A stretch of DNA of 64,000 bases, taken from Echinococcus granulosus. Its lineage: Eukaryota; Platyhelminthes; Cestoda; Cyclophyllidea; Taeniidae. Position numbers and translations under genes: made by a program. Positions 26,401 through 39,400 of this stretch are shown piece after piece (the stretch's first letter is position 1; every line of letters begins with the position of its first letter). The stretch lies in the NCBI RefSeq assembly GCF_000524195.1, contig NW_020170487.1, positions 83,257 to 147,256 on the forward strand, given 5' to 3'. The notes under the pieces were generated by a model. It made no database searches and had not been told where the DNA came from. It saw nothing but the letters and a program-made list of their open reading frames with translations.

Positions 26401-27877
26401 TTCCCGACTGAAGTACTCGCGTCTCCGACCGGTTGTCGGTGGCAAAAAAGTCATTCAGCGTGGATGTCTCGCTGTTATCGAGGAGACAATGTTGTTGATG
26501 CGTCAGGCCCCCACCTCGATCATTATCGGCACCACTGCTGCCGTCGTCATTTGCGCCATTGGGAACCTCTGCGTTGGCGGCAGAAGCGAGGCAAGCTTCC
26601 AGAAAACACTGCTGGAGAGCAAGTTCGAGAACGGAGTCCTCCAAGGTGGAGAGACAGGAGGGCGGAGCGACGACGTCAGTCGGTTCGACGTCGCGGGGCT
26701 GTAGACCCACCGCGGCCACCAAACAAGCGGCGATGAGGAGAGGCGCAGAGATGCCGCTGTTTAGTGCTGTTTGCACCACCGACTCGATGCGACTACGCAA
26801 CGCACTAGGCAGAGTCTGTAGCGACTGCTCTTCACGAGGTGGTGTTACACAATTAGTCGAGATGACCAAGTGCCGCGCCACGGAAGCGAGGAAGGGAACC
26901 ATGGACAGCTCGATTCGATTGCCTTCAACAGTTGTAGTTCGTTGTGGTGATTCCTGACACGTAGAGTGGAACACTTAAGTCATTGTACATCATAACAATC
27001 ACCGGTCTTAAAAGCTCATAAAATATCAAAATTCGTGGGGTCCATGCATGTCTATAGCTATCCATCGTGTACTATGTATTATTTGGTCAATCGAGACTGG
27101 TAAGATTATTTAATAATCCAATACCAATGTCAGAGTTATCTTACCATTACAGTGGGTGTCTTCTAATCCTACCTTATTTTCAACAAGAACAAATGGATGA
27201 GTCAGGACTCATTCATCAAGGCATTTCCAACTACCGCATTTCGATTCGTCTATGCCTTAGAATTCGAATCACTTTATCTATAGGGCGCATCTTCTCGGTA
27301 ATCGAGGCCGTTAACGCTAGATTACATTCGAGCCGACTACTGGATCATATCACAATTTAGGGCACTTCTATTAGGTAAGCAACAGCGTCTAACCGACTGT
27401 GGCTCCTCGGAAAAGTTGATATCAGAGGGTGATAGATCGGTAGCGGCCGCGGAGACGGAGGTGGTGGTGGTAGTGGAGGCAGTGGAGCGTCGAAGGAGGG
27501 CGAGACTAAGATCAAGGGGACTCTTTCCAGCGGCGTCGCAAGCACAGGGGAGAGCACCGTGAGCGAGCAGTAGACAGACGACGGGCACGTTCCCCTTCTG
27601 CACAGCGAGATGCAGTGGAGTGAGCCGATTGCCCAGGGCCGTGCTGGAACTGCCCGCCAGCATGAGTGCGCTCTCCGCATTCACATTCACTGCCGCCCCT
27701 CCAGATGTTCCTGTAGCCGTCGAACCTGTTGTAGCAGGAGGGAGGAGGAGAAGGCAATCCACAATCGCCGTATGGCCGTAGAGCACGGCCAAGTGCAGTG
27801 GTGTAAAACCGTCTGGACGCGCCTCGTCCAACAGCCAGGGCATTTGATCGCAGTACGATATCAGGGCGCAGAACACA
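23403..27877 (-). CDS. MIB1: Mind bomb E3 ubiquitin ligase, C-terminal exons (ankyrin repeats, three RINGs)
   Basis: Mind bomb monoubiquitinates Delta/Jagged ligands and drives their endocytosis in Notch signalling (family knowledge). Six exons lie here on the minus strand: 27394-27877, 26111-26953, 25568-26042, 25373-25443, 24308-24451 and 23403-23543. All are in phase. With the exon at 55799-55950 they give 769 C-terminal residues. The first exon holds ankyrin repeats (DGFTPLHLAVLYGHTAIV, RLTPLHLAVQKGNVPVVCLL) separated by a Ser/Thr/Ala-rich stretch. RING 1 (CMVCSSRDRGALLTPCGHIV) ends exon 26111-26953. RING 2 (CRECTFRPAVTLTRSCNHFL to CPECGQIV) lies in 25568-26042 and is unusually long. RING 3 (TRCPICLDRSRNLVFMCGHA to CPICRRTVTGRIVLYY) ends the protein. 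A predicted coiled coil (ELKRLQHELQAMREQ) precedes RING 3. Three RINGs point to MIB1 rather than MIB2. Confidence 0.94.
24132..24183. repeat. 10-bp perfect inverted repeat
   Basis: GGGAGGTTGG at 24132-24141 is the exact reverse complement of CCAACCTCCC at 24174-24183, leaving a 32-nt loop. It lies in the last intron of the mind bomb gene. Confidence 0.8.
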
Positions 27878-27993
27878 CTGTTTATGAGTGGAGAGAGAAA
27901 ATCCGGAACACTTAGGTTTACTCAGCTTTGGTATTTTGTAACGCTTATGTAGTTTCAGGAATTACCAAGGTATATGGATAAACTCAAACCCAC

Positions 27994-28060
27994 ATGGACA
28001 GATGGATGGATATGGGATGAATGGATAGATGGGTGGGTGGGCGGACGAATGAATGAAATG
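27994..28060. repeat. Imperfect GATG/GGTG short-repeat tract
   Basis: A run of degenerate four-base units (GATGGATGGAT, then GGTGGGTGGGCGG, then GAATGAATGAA) lies just inside the 3' end of the giant intron. Confidence 0.7.
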
Positions 28061-29290
28061 TCTGCAGACAATACCACGACTTCCAATAGGTAGGTGAATG
28101 TGGCCATGCCATCACCTTGTAAAGAGTGGAACCTTTTGGCTAGTATGATTACTTCCAATAAGTTATGTGTAGCCCTGCGATGAAAACCTTAGTATGGGAT
28201 TCAGAAAAAAATCGCAAAAGCTCAAATTTGTTAAGGGGCTACATTAAGCAGACACCATGTCAACAGAGGAACAAATGATAGACTATACTTGTTTAGTAGC
28301 CAATCAGGATTTGTTGATAAAAGGAATCGCATTGGGAATCGGGCAAGATGAACTCAACTACCCACATTACGACTTCATGTTGATTTGTAAAGAAAAAACT
28401 AGTCATCATGAAGTCGTTGAAATCCATTCACATCTTCCATACGTATATTTAGTGGTTTAAGGATGAGGTATGTTTTTTTGGCATTTTACCTGATCAAAAA
28501 TGGGGAAAGTAAGAGTAAGCCTCTGTTTCGCACTGAAATAGTAAAGCTTCACTTCAAGACTAGAGTTTTTTGTTGGAAGATGAGAACTGTCACTCCATTA
28601 GAAGGTGGGACGACATATCTCTTACAACGCAAACACCTTGTTATTCTAGAAATAATTTAAATAGCAACCCAATTACAGAGTACAATTACCAAGTTCCCGA
28701 ATTTACACACTGCTAAGTAGCCCCAGTTTCGAGTTCTTGCCACTATCCCGATAGTTACACAACCTAAGCATGTGATGTCGCCAGGGTCGTTTTCCATGCA
28801 GACTGTCGTGAACTCCCCTTTGGCTCGCACAAAAACAACTGTAAAGTGAGAGTGCTGTCTTGCGATGGACTGTGTCACCGTGTCTATTCAGTGAGTCAAC
28901 AAATTCACACACCTTATCCTCTGGGTCACATGAAAATGTGATGCTCGAAAACGCAATAGATGACTTGCACACTTCCAAAATAATGGCAAATTCCCAGCAC
29001 ACAAAGAAGCGCCTTGACGCTAAACTACAAGCAAACGAAGTTGTCCCCATTCTAGTTTGGTTTACTAAGAATAGTTTAATTTTAGTAATGAACTTAGAGT
29101 GGTCGAAACTTCGCCCCATGATCAGCCCCATCTACCACCACCCAATCAAAAGTGCGCATACGACTGAAAGCAACTTCTACCCGAAGGAACAATAGTGCGA
29201 TCACGCAGGCTGGTCAAGATTTAAGCAAGAATTCTGTAAGAAGTACACGTAACTACGGTTGTCGTGACTTTTGGCGCGATGATGGCCGAG

Positions 29291-29440
29291 GCACAGGCAC
29301 ATGCACAGTGTGCGTGCAAGTATTGATTGCTGGGTGCACGTTCGCACGCTCGCATGCACACACGCAAGTGCACAGAGGCATGTGCGACCAATGGGAGAAC
29401 AACGCGGTGCACACACGCACCCAAACACGCACACGTGGGG
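29291..29440. repeat. Alternating purine-pyrimidine CA/CG-rich tract
   Basis: About 150 bp are dominated by interrupted CA, GCA and CG steps (for example CACACGCACCCAAACACGCA). It gives open frames in most reading frames on both strands, which I treat as artefacts of the repeat. The composition suits Z-DNA formation; this is inference. Confidence 0.65.
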
Positions 29441-32400
29441 GCAAGGCAAGGGGAAGGATGGGGAGTTTTGTGTGCATGTGCATCCCCCACCATCCCAACG
29501 ATCAATGACCGCTTGGGCCATGCGCCTTTCTGCCTCTCCTGCTAATGCAGCATCACCCCACCACCGCTACCACAGACTGCAGTCAGCAGCCGCAGTAGAG
29601 GCGTAAGCCTACACACATAAGTAGGAGGTAGACGCAATATTGTTTATGATGAATAAAAACAAATAATAAGTAAAGTACTCGGTGCGTGAACTTGCAAGCG
29701 TTTAGAGGCAGAGTGGATAAATGGATGGTGAAAATCATAAAGTTTGCAGGAGGGATTTTGCCATTAGCGAATGTTAAAGCCAGACAACAGGAACGGTGGA
29801 CACATGATTCCCGATTTAATGCCTATCTTCCAGAGACTATTCGGATCAGCAGATTACGAGACGGAGGAATTCTAGTGCCGTACTACATTGGCCAATTGGT
29901 TAACAACTCACTCCTCATCAAGCGATTTGGTGTTTGATGAGATTCCATTTTACTCAACACCTGGTTGACATAACAGAGTTGTACAAGGTGTCACCACGTA
30001 GCGTGTGGTAATTTTCTAAGACGATTTTGCATTATTTGATCACAGCCATTCTGAAAATCCATTCTATCCATTCACCTACCATTAATTCATCATATTACAA
30101 TAAACATTCTGAGACCATAATTAAAGCGATTAAAACAGTACCTTTCTAGATTTTATGCTCTATATGTTTTAAAAAATTTACTATCTTTCAAAAGCCGAGA
30201 GTCTCTTAGCATTAGCTGTACACAGAAAGCATGTAATAATTGTCCGAGAATATCATAAATATTAGAAAGTTATGGACTGCTGTTTAACTAAGGTGAGTGG
30301 CATTTCTAACTTTTGCTGGAACATCCATATGGATAAGTACCACAGGATAAAGTCACTATGATAGATTTGCTTATTCCCACCAGCCATTTTTGAAGACCCA
30401 CAAATCTAAGAGCACACACAAGCCACACACCTACGAGCCCCATTCCACTGTTCACGTGCACCGTGTCCGTAGGGGCTATTCACGTGTTCATTTGGGCTCT
30501 ACGTTTATTTACCCAGGGGCGAAACAGAAAGGGAGGGCAACAGAACTAGAAGCAATAACGGCAGCACTGAAGAGGTGCACACGCCTGGTCCCAGCAACGT
30601 GGTAACCCTCCATTCTCCTACCCACCTTCCCCACTTTTGGTGTGGTAAGATGAGTAATAGCCTCACCGCCACCACCACCGCGGCTGCAGTAGACGTTGGC
30701 CCGCCAGTGGGAGTAATCACAGGGCGCACCCAACCCTCACACCCAGTGGTATTGCGATGATGCTGATGCTGCTGACGTGTGCACTCCCCCTCAAGCCCCA
30801 TGAATCATCCAACCCTCCAACGCGAGGTCATGTCTATGTTGAGGGTAGGAGAGGGATGGAAACGAGACCCTAACAATCAATCAAAAGTTGTATGCAGTAC
30901 CCCTCTCTCCGAGTCGCATGACAGCAAAAAATCCCGGATTATGACGCAAGACACGTCGTAACCTATTAACCAGATACGCAAACTATGACCTTCTAAAGTG
31001 CTTGCTGTGATGGTGAGGTGGAATTGGTGAATTACAATCAAAGGAGCTGGTGTCTGTATAGGAAGAAATAGCCGAACAATAATGGGCATAAAGGGCATGT
31101 CCAAAATGAAAAGTGGGTTCTGAAGACGTGCCCAGGTATTCACGGTCCCATTACGTTCCCCTATAGGAATTTGAATGGTGATACGATGTAGTGGATTCGA
31201 TATTTTTCCATTAGAGAAAAATGGTGCTTCTAATGGGTAAAGTTTACTGCAGAGGAACTTGAAAGGCATTGAAAACAGGACTGCTAAATGCATACTTTAG
31301 AAAAAAAAGGAATTCTATGAACGTGACTACATATTCACAACCAAGGTAATCCCTGTAAAGACTTCCGAAATATCACTTGAAAGGGATGTATTTTTGAGCC
31401 AACAGCCATAACAATTGTGCTGAAGTGTAATAAAAAGACTAAATTAATACATTGGAGACTAAATAGTTAATTTGAAGCCCGATTAACCGTTGTTAAACAT
31501 CCACCTTTGAATTAGTAGAATCTTTCATTCAGAATATTCGGCAGCTAGTTAAAAAAATTTATGAAATCCAAAATCAACAAAGGGTTTTAGTATTAATGAC
31601 AAGGATATGAACTGATCCCCTTGCAACTTGTTATCAACCCGAGCACGAGGAACGGATAGAGAGCTTGATGAGTTTAATGACACCCAGAATGGGGGAGAGG
31701 AGGCTTGGCACCAATGGGGAATTAATTGGGGACACATTCGCCCAGTGACCTCACACGGCCTTCTCGCCTTCCCCTTCTAGGTGGGCATAAACATCCTTCT
31801 CCCTTTGCAATCGATTATAGATGACTCGACCTCAGTGCGAATCGAGTAACCGATTCGAGGCCTTAACCACGCCTGCAATTCGTTTGACCTTAGAGCCTCA
31901 ATACCATGCCCCGTAGCCCACATCGATATCACAATCACATTCAACTAGGCAGAGTCCATCCGAGTGAAATTATCCATTTCACCCCAAGAAGTTTGAAGCA
32001 GTCTACCTTTGTGCTGTAATTGGCGTCGATTTCATGAAAATGTTGACAGTCAACTCACACCCCTCGTACGAACGGTATTTATCGAGTTCAGGGTTTGAAA
32101 TACGAGTTGTACAAACTCTGTCCATTCGCGAAACCACGCAATGATTGGTGGGTTTCCAAGTGAAAAGTTCATAGCCATCCTCGAAACATTTTTCAGATTG
32201 CAAAGAGTGTATATTAATCCAGGGGCGAAGTAAACACATCAGGTAAATGTGACGCCGATATTAGGCGTAAAATTAAAGTCGACGTAGTCTCTACTTAAAT
32301 CGAAGTTATGGAATCGGGTATGGTGATTTCATTTCCAATCGCGGGATTGTCTTCAAGAGCCTACTTTATTCACTATGACGAGATGCGACACCTGCAATGC

Positions 32401-33862
32401 AATCAGGAAAGTTACGTTAACACATCAAAACCACCGGCTAATAGACTCCACTGCCATGTAGGAGTTTGCAGAATGATTAAGGTTGTTAAAATTTGGATGC
32501 TAGCCTCAAGATAAAGACCACACAAGAGTATTCCCGTGAAACACGTAGAAAACATCACTCATGAAATTCTGGGGTGGATTGTTTGGAATTATCATCCCTA
32601 AATTTCAGATTCACATAACACTCAAAAGTAGATTTTTTTTAAGAGATCGATATATAAACGAATAACGATATATTTGCCAACAGGTGAAGAGATTTGGGTG
32701 TAGTTTAATTCAACCATGGAATAAGCAAATCCATCAAGCGTGACTCGATCTTAGACCAGAGTTCTGGAATTTAAGAGCATAAAATAGTTTTGCATCATAT
32801 AAGCATTGCCAAGTCCTGATTTCATACCCTAAAATAAGATGTGGCGGCTAGGAATGCCCATAACCGAATCTTTATGCCTAATCATAAAAGTTTCAGCGCC
32901 ATTGCATAAACAATGCTTGATGGATTACACCACTTTCGTAGAACTTTTCCTGTCAGATTTTGCAAAACGGTGAGGAAAAGGAGGATAAAATAATCCTACC
33001 CAATTTAACCAAGCCTACAGAAATAGAGTTGAAGAGTTAACGCAAGTTTTGACTTGAAAATGAGGGTCAGACACCAGACTCTCACAAGATTTACGCCTTC
33101 ACATGCAAACACTTAGACGCCAGCCATGAAGCGACTGAAGTGTACTTTTAGTTTTGATACAGGTCCACGAAGAGGCTGTTTGGCTCAGCAGAGCAGAATC
33201 GAAGTCCGAGTTAATAATAGGCAAAAGCCTACACAGGAGGTCCTAAAGATGGATGAAGATCTAGTGGGAAGAGAGATGTATTTACCCAAGAGCTCGATGA
33301 TTGCAGTGCGTTTAAATGGTGATAATTGAGTCAAAAGGCGGTAATAAGCGGGGGCATTTTATGCAACTGTAAAGATTATTTCAAATTCTAACCTTCTACT
33401 TCAGAAAGAAGGAAACATAGGGGCATTCTCTTAAGGAATTCGATCATAACACAAGGCTTCAGATCAAAAATAATTTGTTTGTTAAATAGGTTCAGTCTCA
33501 CAATGCTAAAGCAGTGTATTTTCAGCTCTACGCCGATGTCAAGTTCAATTTACCATCCATTAAATCATAGTTTGAACAGAAGGAGAGAACTGTCGTATAA
33601 TTGGTATGAATTCATTAAATTATTAAACCGAAAAGCCGATAACTCAAATACGACCAGTGAGAGCTGTGAAGCCGACAGATTGAGTAAAACGTGCAAATGA
33701 AACCGTTCAATCTACAAGGTAATGCGTCGAAAAGGCACAGCAACGTGGATGTGGGTAAGGGAGACGCGAAAGCAGGGAGCGGGAAGCACACAAAAGGGCT
33801 ACAGAGGCAGAGAGCGCTTGGTCGATGGACCAGGCAGACGCCTGGTCCGCATAGCGCCATCG

Positions 33863-33882
33863 ACACACACACACACACACAC
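33863..33882. repeat. (AC)10 microsatellite
   Basis: Ten uninterrupted AC dinucleotides within a GC-richer island of the giant intron. Confidence 0.95.
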
Positions 33883-33961
33883 TACATGGGCACGCGTACA
33901 CCAATGTCCGCACCACGACATCGAACAGTGCTGTGGCACATGCGCACGCACGCCCACATCT

Positions 33962-34186
33962 ATTGGCTGGTTGTTGGTGCGCCGCGTGCACACAGGATGT
34001 GACGCGGTTGGGTGAAATATAAGGCCTCCCACAGCCCCCACCGTGCGCAAAATCTCCTCTCCTTCGCTTCGTTCTTCTCTTCCTCCCATCCCTCTCTCAC
34101 TCTCCTTCCCAATTTCTCAAGACATCACAAAGTCCTGTCCCACTCGCCCCAGAGGATCCCTCCGGATGTCTATAGTATTGGTAAGT
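33962..34186 (+). promoter_or_regulatory. Promoter-like cluster inside the giant intron (candidate)
   Basis: In order on the plus strand: an ATTGG box at 33962, a TATA-like AATATAAG at 34016-34023, a long pyrimidine tract at about 34053-34110, an ATG at 34166 and a perfect GTAAGT donor at 34181. The arrangement resembles a first exon with its promoter, on the strand opposite to mind bomb. No downstream exon was identified, so this is only a candidate. Confidence 0.2.
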
Positions 34187-36360
34187 CAATCGAGAGCGCC
34201 TTGACTTTTTCCGATTTGGTCGACGCATCGCCGTATTTGAATTCCGACCTAAACGTGCTTCCCAATAGGCCATAGAGTAAGTCCCTACACCTATGGGGAT
34301 CTATGGAATGTTGTGAAGTATGTAATTGTTCGGGGTCGAACACCACAAAGCGCTTTTCTCTTTTAAAGATCCCTTTATACAAATTTGAGTATACTTAAAC
34401 AGTTCCCATCCTACACAATTCAATGCACCCATTCAAATGCATGATGTTTACTCATTGTGGACGCATGTCCACATTAGTTCGACGCTGTTAGCACGCTGTA
34501 ATGAAGTGTTTGCAAGGCAAGGTGATGTCTGGACACACGAGTCACACAGGATTGTTTATAATCGCCTGTAAACCTGTGCACGCCTATCACGTCGTGCGGT
34601 TTCGAGCGCAGTAATCGGTTCTGAGTGGCAACAAACAAATTCCGAGGTGAAGAAGACAAAGGAGGAGCATCCTCAATGCTTATGCCTTATTTTTTGCATG
34701 AAAATTACCTATCTTTGGTCCCTTAATAAATCCACGAAAGATTTTGACTCAATGTCGATTTCCTTCTGTGAGGATACAATTAATTGCCTCGTAAAGTGAA
34801 GTACAATCATCTCTGAAATTATGGATACTCTAGAATGAACGACCATTGAAATACAGAGAACTACAAAATTTCTTCAAATATCCATCAATTATTTTTACAA
34901 ATTACGTCTCTAGGATACGAAAGAAAATTTACTAGCTTTCCGAAGACGAGAACGCTCTACCGGAATATCATAAACTTTCGAATAGCATCTGCCTTGTGGA
35001 CTATCAATAACACAGGTGTGAAGATTACGCAATAAACACGCCAAGGGGTTCAACATAAAAAAATCACAAGCAGCGCAAAACCAATACTCACGTTAGTGAA
35101 TCTACACTTTCTGAGTAACTAGCTTTCAAATCTGTGAGGTGGATGGGAGCGGACGGGGAAGAACTTAACAGTGCAATAGCTCCTTCAATGCACGTTCTCA
35201 TGCACGATCAAGCACTGAACGGCGACAGTGTAACTACAGCCTTTGCAACCCATTCGCAGCGAAGAGGGGAGCGAGATGAAAGTGAAGTGGGAGGAGGTAG
35301 GGTGTGCTAGGCAGGTAGAGAATATTTTGTCCTTCCTCCGCTTTGTTGCCCCATGTGATGTACGTGTGTTTGTATGCACACGAAGGGGGTAGAAAAGCTG
35401 GCCAGTGAGAATAAGTAGACCAGTGGAAGAATGACTATTTTGCTAAGTAGTGGTGGTGGAGACGGCATTGGTAGAAGGGAAGGAATGACGTATTTACACG
35501 AACCTCCCACCCTTCCACCCCTCCAGATATTATCCCCTCGCCGGCACACCACAATGTGCGCACATAGAGAATGTCCAGTCATTCCTACTGTCTTTCTATT
35601 TGCACTACTCAGTTTAATGGTTAGTGGCTGGCTGTGCATTTGGTGCATACAGTGGAATTAGTCGAGACGTCGGACAGCCGGCTACATGTGATGCGCTAAG
35701 CTTGATTGCGACAATACCATGACACAACTGGAACACCGTGCTATTGAAACAACTTCAGTAGACGATATTTCAAATCTAACCTTATGGTGGAAGCACTGAA
35801 ACACAAATATTAATTCCTGCTTAAAGCGCATTCGAGGACGAAACCAACTCGTTGCATTGAGCGTGATGAGCAAATAAAGCATCAAGGGAATAAGGCGTTC
35901 GACTAGACACACACAAAAAGAGAGAGGGGACTGGGGTCAGATGGCTGTGCTACATAACGCTACAGCATCTCCGTCATGCGAGAAACTTAGTACTAGTGCT
36001 AAAAAAAGACCAAAATGAAAAAAAAACTTTGGCTGGGCTCCAAGCCGAATAAAATCCACTGCAGCGTACGGGAAAGAGATAAAAAAGAGTGAGCCGGTTA
36101 TCAGCACAGCGTGTGTGATCAACGTACGTGTGAGAATAGGCATACTTCTCATAGGTGAAAAAAGTCTAGTATATCGCAACTAAGTGTATCATTTACCGTT
36201 TTTAGGCCAGCCTAGAATAGTCTAAGTCCGATAACACCAACGGGCTATCAAATCCAAACAAACCCCTAAAATGCGCCATCTATTACAATATTTTAAAAAG
36301 TCCGAGGCTATTTTATTTAAGGCAACCGCTATTATGTGTAAATGGATAATTTCCAAGGTT

Positions 36361-36460
36361 NNNNNNNNNNNNNNNNNNNNNNNNNNNNNNNNNNNNNNNN
36401 NNNNNNNNNNNNNNNNNNNNNNNNNNNNNNNNNNNNNNNNNNNNNNNNNNNNNNNNNNNN
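36361..36460. other. Assembly gap (100 N)
   Basis: Exactly 100 N, the conventional size for a gap of unknown length. The true size of the giant intron is therefore uncertain. Confidence 0.99.
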
Positions 36461-39400
36461 GTAATGACTAAAACGGTATTTATTTAAGAGATCTCAGTGC
36501 GTTCAGACTCATAGAATGCTCTCAAGAATAAAGGAAAAGACAAAAAAACTGACACTGGTTTGTCTTATTGGCGCATTTAAAGGTGCCACCCACGGCTCTT
36601 TTGGATCTTGATCAAACCACCGCAATGTAACCCCAGTAACCTCCACCCATCCTCCTCTCCCCTCCACTCTAGTCGTCGGTGAAGTGATACGATCTTTTAA
36701 AAATGCAATTGACTACATACAACACCAAACATGGGCAAGTCCTATCTGTCACGCTATCCCTCGAGTACTGATGAGGGCAAACTTCATGGACCATAAATTG
36801 ACATCGTTTAAGCCTCCAGTTAAATTGACTGGCATAACACAAGGGAGAGGGGTGAGGAATGGTAGCAAGGTGTAATTATGTGTAGAACCTAACACTTTAC
36901 CTTTTCAATGTCGATATTCGCCGTTAACAGCAGTGAAACTATTTTGATTATTCTAAAACTGAGTTAGGAGTAGAACAGATGAATTATAGGTGCTTTAATA
37001 GCGTAAGCGAGATATTCAATCTGATCTAAACAGTGTCAGATCCCCAACTTAGGAGAAAGCACGGTCCTTGAAATCAACCAGCTAATAACCCTAGTTACAA
37101 TAATCTTGCATTATTAGGAAATTTTTCTCCATGAACTGTTTGAAGATATATCTTTCAATCGGATGATGTGCTGAACCATGCACCAGAAGCAACCACAAAC
37201 ATTTTCCATTTCTTGACAGTAGAAGGGCTCTGAAAGTCAGCCTCACGAATCATAGCGAGCCATAAATCGTGTGAGCACAGGTAATGAAGCATTGAGAAAA
37301 TTGAAAAAAAAAAACTATGAGAAGTACAACACCCAATATGACCTGATTTTCTCTCGAGCGCTGCAATAAAGTTAGCTTCGATCCCATGCGTTAGGTCCAC
37401 CTCCATGACCTCCACAAATTAAAGTTCGAGACAGCCAAGAAAACCCATTGACCCGCTGGGTCGAAAATCTCAGAGCAAGCTGAGCACCCAAACTAAACAC
37501 CTCGAGTTTAGGCACCGTGCTGAGGGGAAAGAAGACCAGGTGATGGAGTGACCAAGTCCAAGGTTAGAATATGTTCAAAGTAACTTGTTAAAGGGGTCGT
37601 TTGATAAAAATAATTAATCTATTCAGGAGAAAGAGCAGTTGCCCACATTGAGGCGTTTATTGATACCTCCAAATCCATAACAAGCCGCATAACAGTTATG
37701 AGATTAAAAGAAAAATCATCAATAAGTCTCTATTAAGCTCCAAGTAAAAAGCGCTAGTAAGAGGCGAGCCAGAAAGTAGGGGGAAGGCAATAAAACGACT
37801 TCGGTAGGTCAAGAAAAAAAAATTGGAATAAATTGCAAGCAAACGGGCCACATCTTAAATTGTAGAGAATGCACGAACCAGTCCCAAAATAGGTAAAGTA
37901 TTAGGGCGAGGAAGGAAGGAAAGAAAGGAACATCTGCCTTTCGAAATCCTAGAAGTACGGATTTTCGCATTCATGAAATGCTCTAAAACAGGCTGGAGAG
38001 AAAAGTCGTGATAGGTGGTTACACAGCAGGAGCGTGTAATGTTTTTTTGTAGGATTGGTACCTGGTGAATACTTCAAGGTCAAAGGGCATTACTTCGGTA
38101 AAGGCACGAAGAAAAATTATATTTCTTACAAATCGGATTGAGGATTTTACAATTGTTGAAAAGTGTCATTGACGGGTGCGATAATTTGATTGGATGCTAT
38201 CACAACACATTCCTCAGATTCCTTGAATGTTTTTCATCAGATGTACGAAACACGATGACGGTATTACGAGAGTGAGAAGCTCTCCCGCATGAATTTAACT
38301 GAACAAATAATAACAAGTCCACAAGGCAAAATTCGGAGGCGATGAAATAGCAGATGATGATCTGGTACCAAAAATGTAGTGCAAAAGGAATACTTTATAA
38401 TGGTCATAATGCATAATGACAAGATTAAGAAATTTGAATTTCAATAAGCTACACTACTGATCAGGGTTAAAGACTGCGAGCGTAGCTTTGGAGAGGGCGA
38501 AACCTCAAACGTGGATTAATGGAAGCTCCTCAAAGCGTAGCATAGCTAGAATAAAGTCAGAATTTAATGGAACGATAAAAAATGGAAATAAACACCTGCT
38601 TATTAACCAAAATCTTCCACAGTAAGTGAGCCACCAAATTAATCCTTTAGAAGCTATTGCCTGTTAAGTAAGACTTTTAAATTAGTACAAACGAGACGTT
38701 AATGACTGGCGGTGATTCAAAGAATCATTAGAAGAAAAAAATGGAAGTTCATTTTACACTAAAGCATACGGACGGTTTTTCTTCGCCAAAACAAGTTTAC
38801 TTTTAAGAAATGTGAAGCTCAAATCGTGCCCGATTCCAGAATCCTACGAACTGAAACACAGTACTATTTTAGACGATCCACTAATTACCAACCCCTCCCC
38901 CACCCTAAAAGTGAAACATCAAGTGTTAGTGCCAAATCAGGGATCTTCAAGGCTAAACGACTAGGGAATACACAAAGTGAATGGGTCTTAATGTGAGGAA
39001 AAAAACTCGGGAAGGGAAATCAGAGGGGATTTCCAGAGGGGGAGTAGGGGATGGTGTGAATGCCTTCTTCCCTTACCATCTGTGTATGACATAACGCTTG
39101 AAAGACAGCGAGGATCAAAAGTACCACAAATCGTTCTTCTTTATGAGACAGTCCATGTCCTCACACTTCCCATGTTCGTTTCAACTCATTTTAATAGCAG
39201 ATAACATACAAGAACCGATATTCATGGTCGGAACGGAGAAAAAAAATTCAATTGAGTCAAGCATAAGTTAAGAGCAACCTCAGAGCTAGATTGATATAAG
39301 ACCAAGACTTTAGTTATTCAAATGGGAAGACTTCTGTTAGAAAACAGCCAAATGGTGATCCACTGTGAAAATGATGGAAATAATACCACAGCTGGCTACT

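Noticed and set aside
25597..26957. Plus-strand open frames over 25597-25845 and 26132-26957
   Set aside because: They lie antisense to GC-rich mind bomb RING exons whose minus-strand protein is clearly conserved.
29152..29606. Overlapping long open frames in several frames on both strands
   Set aside because: They come from the CA/CG simple repeat, show biased residue composition and have no splice or start context.
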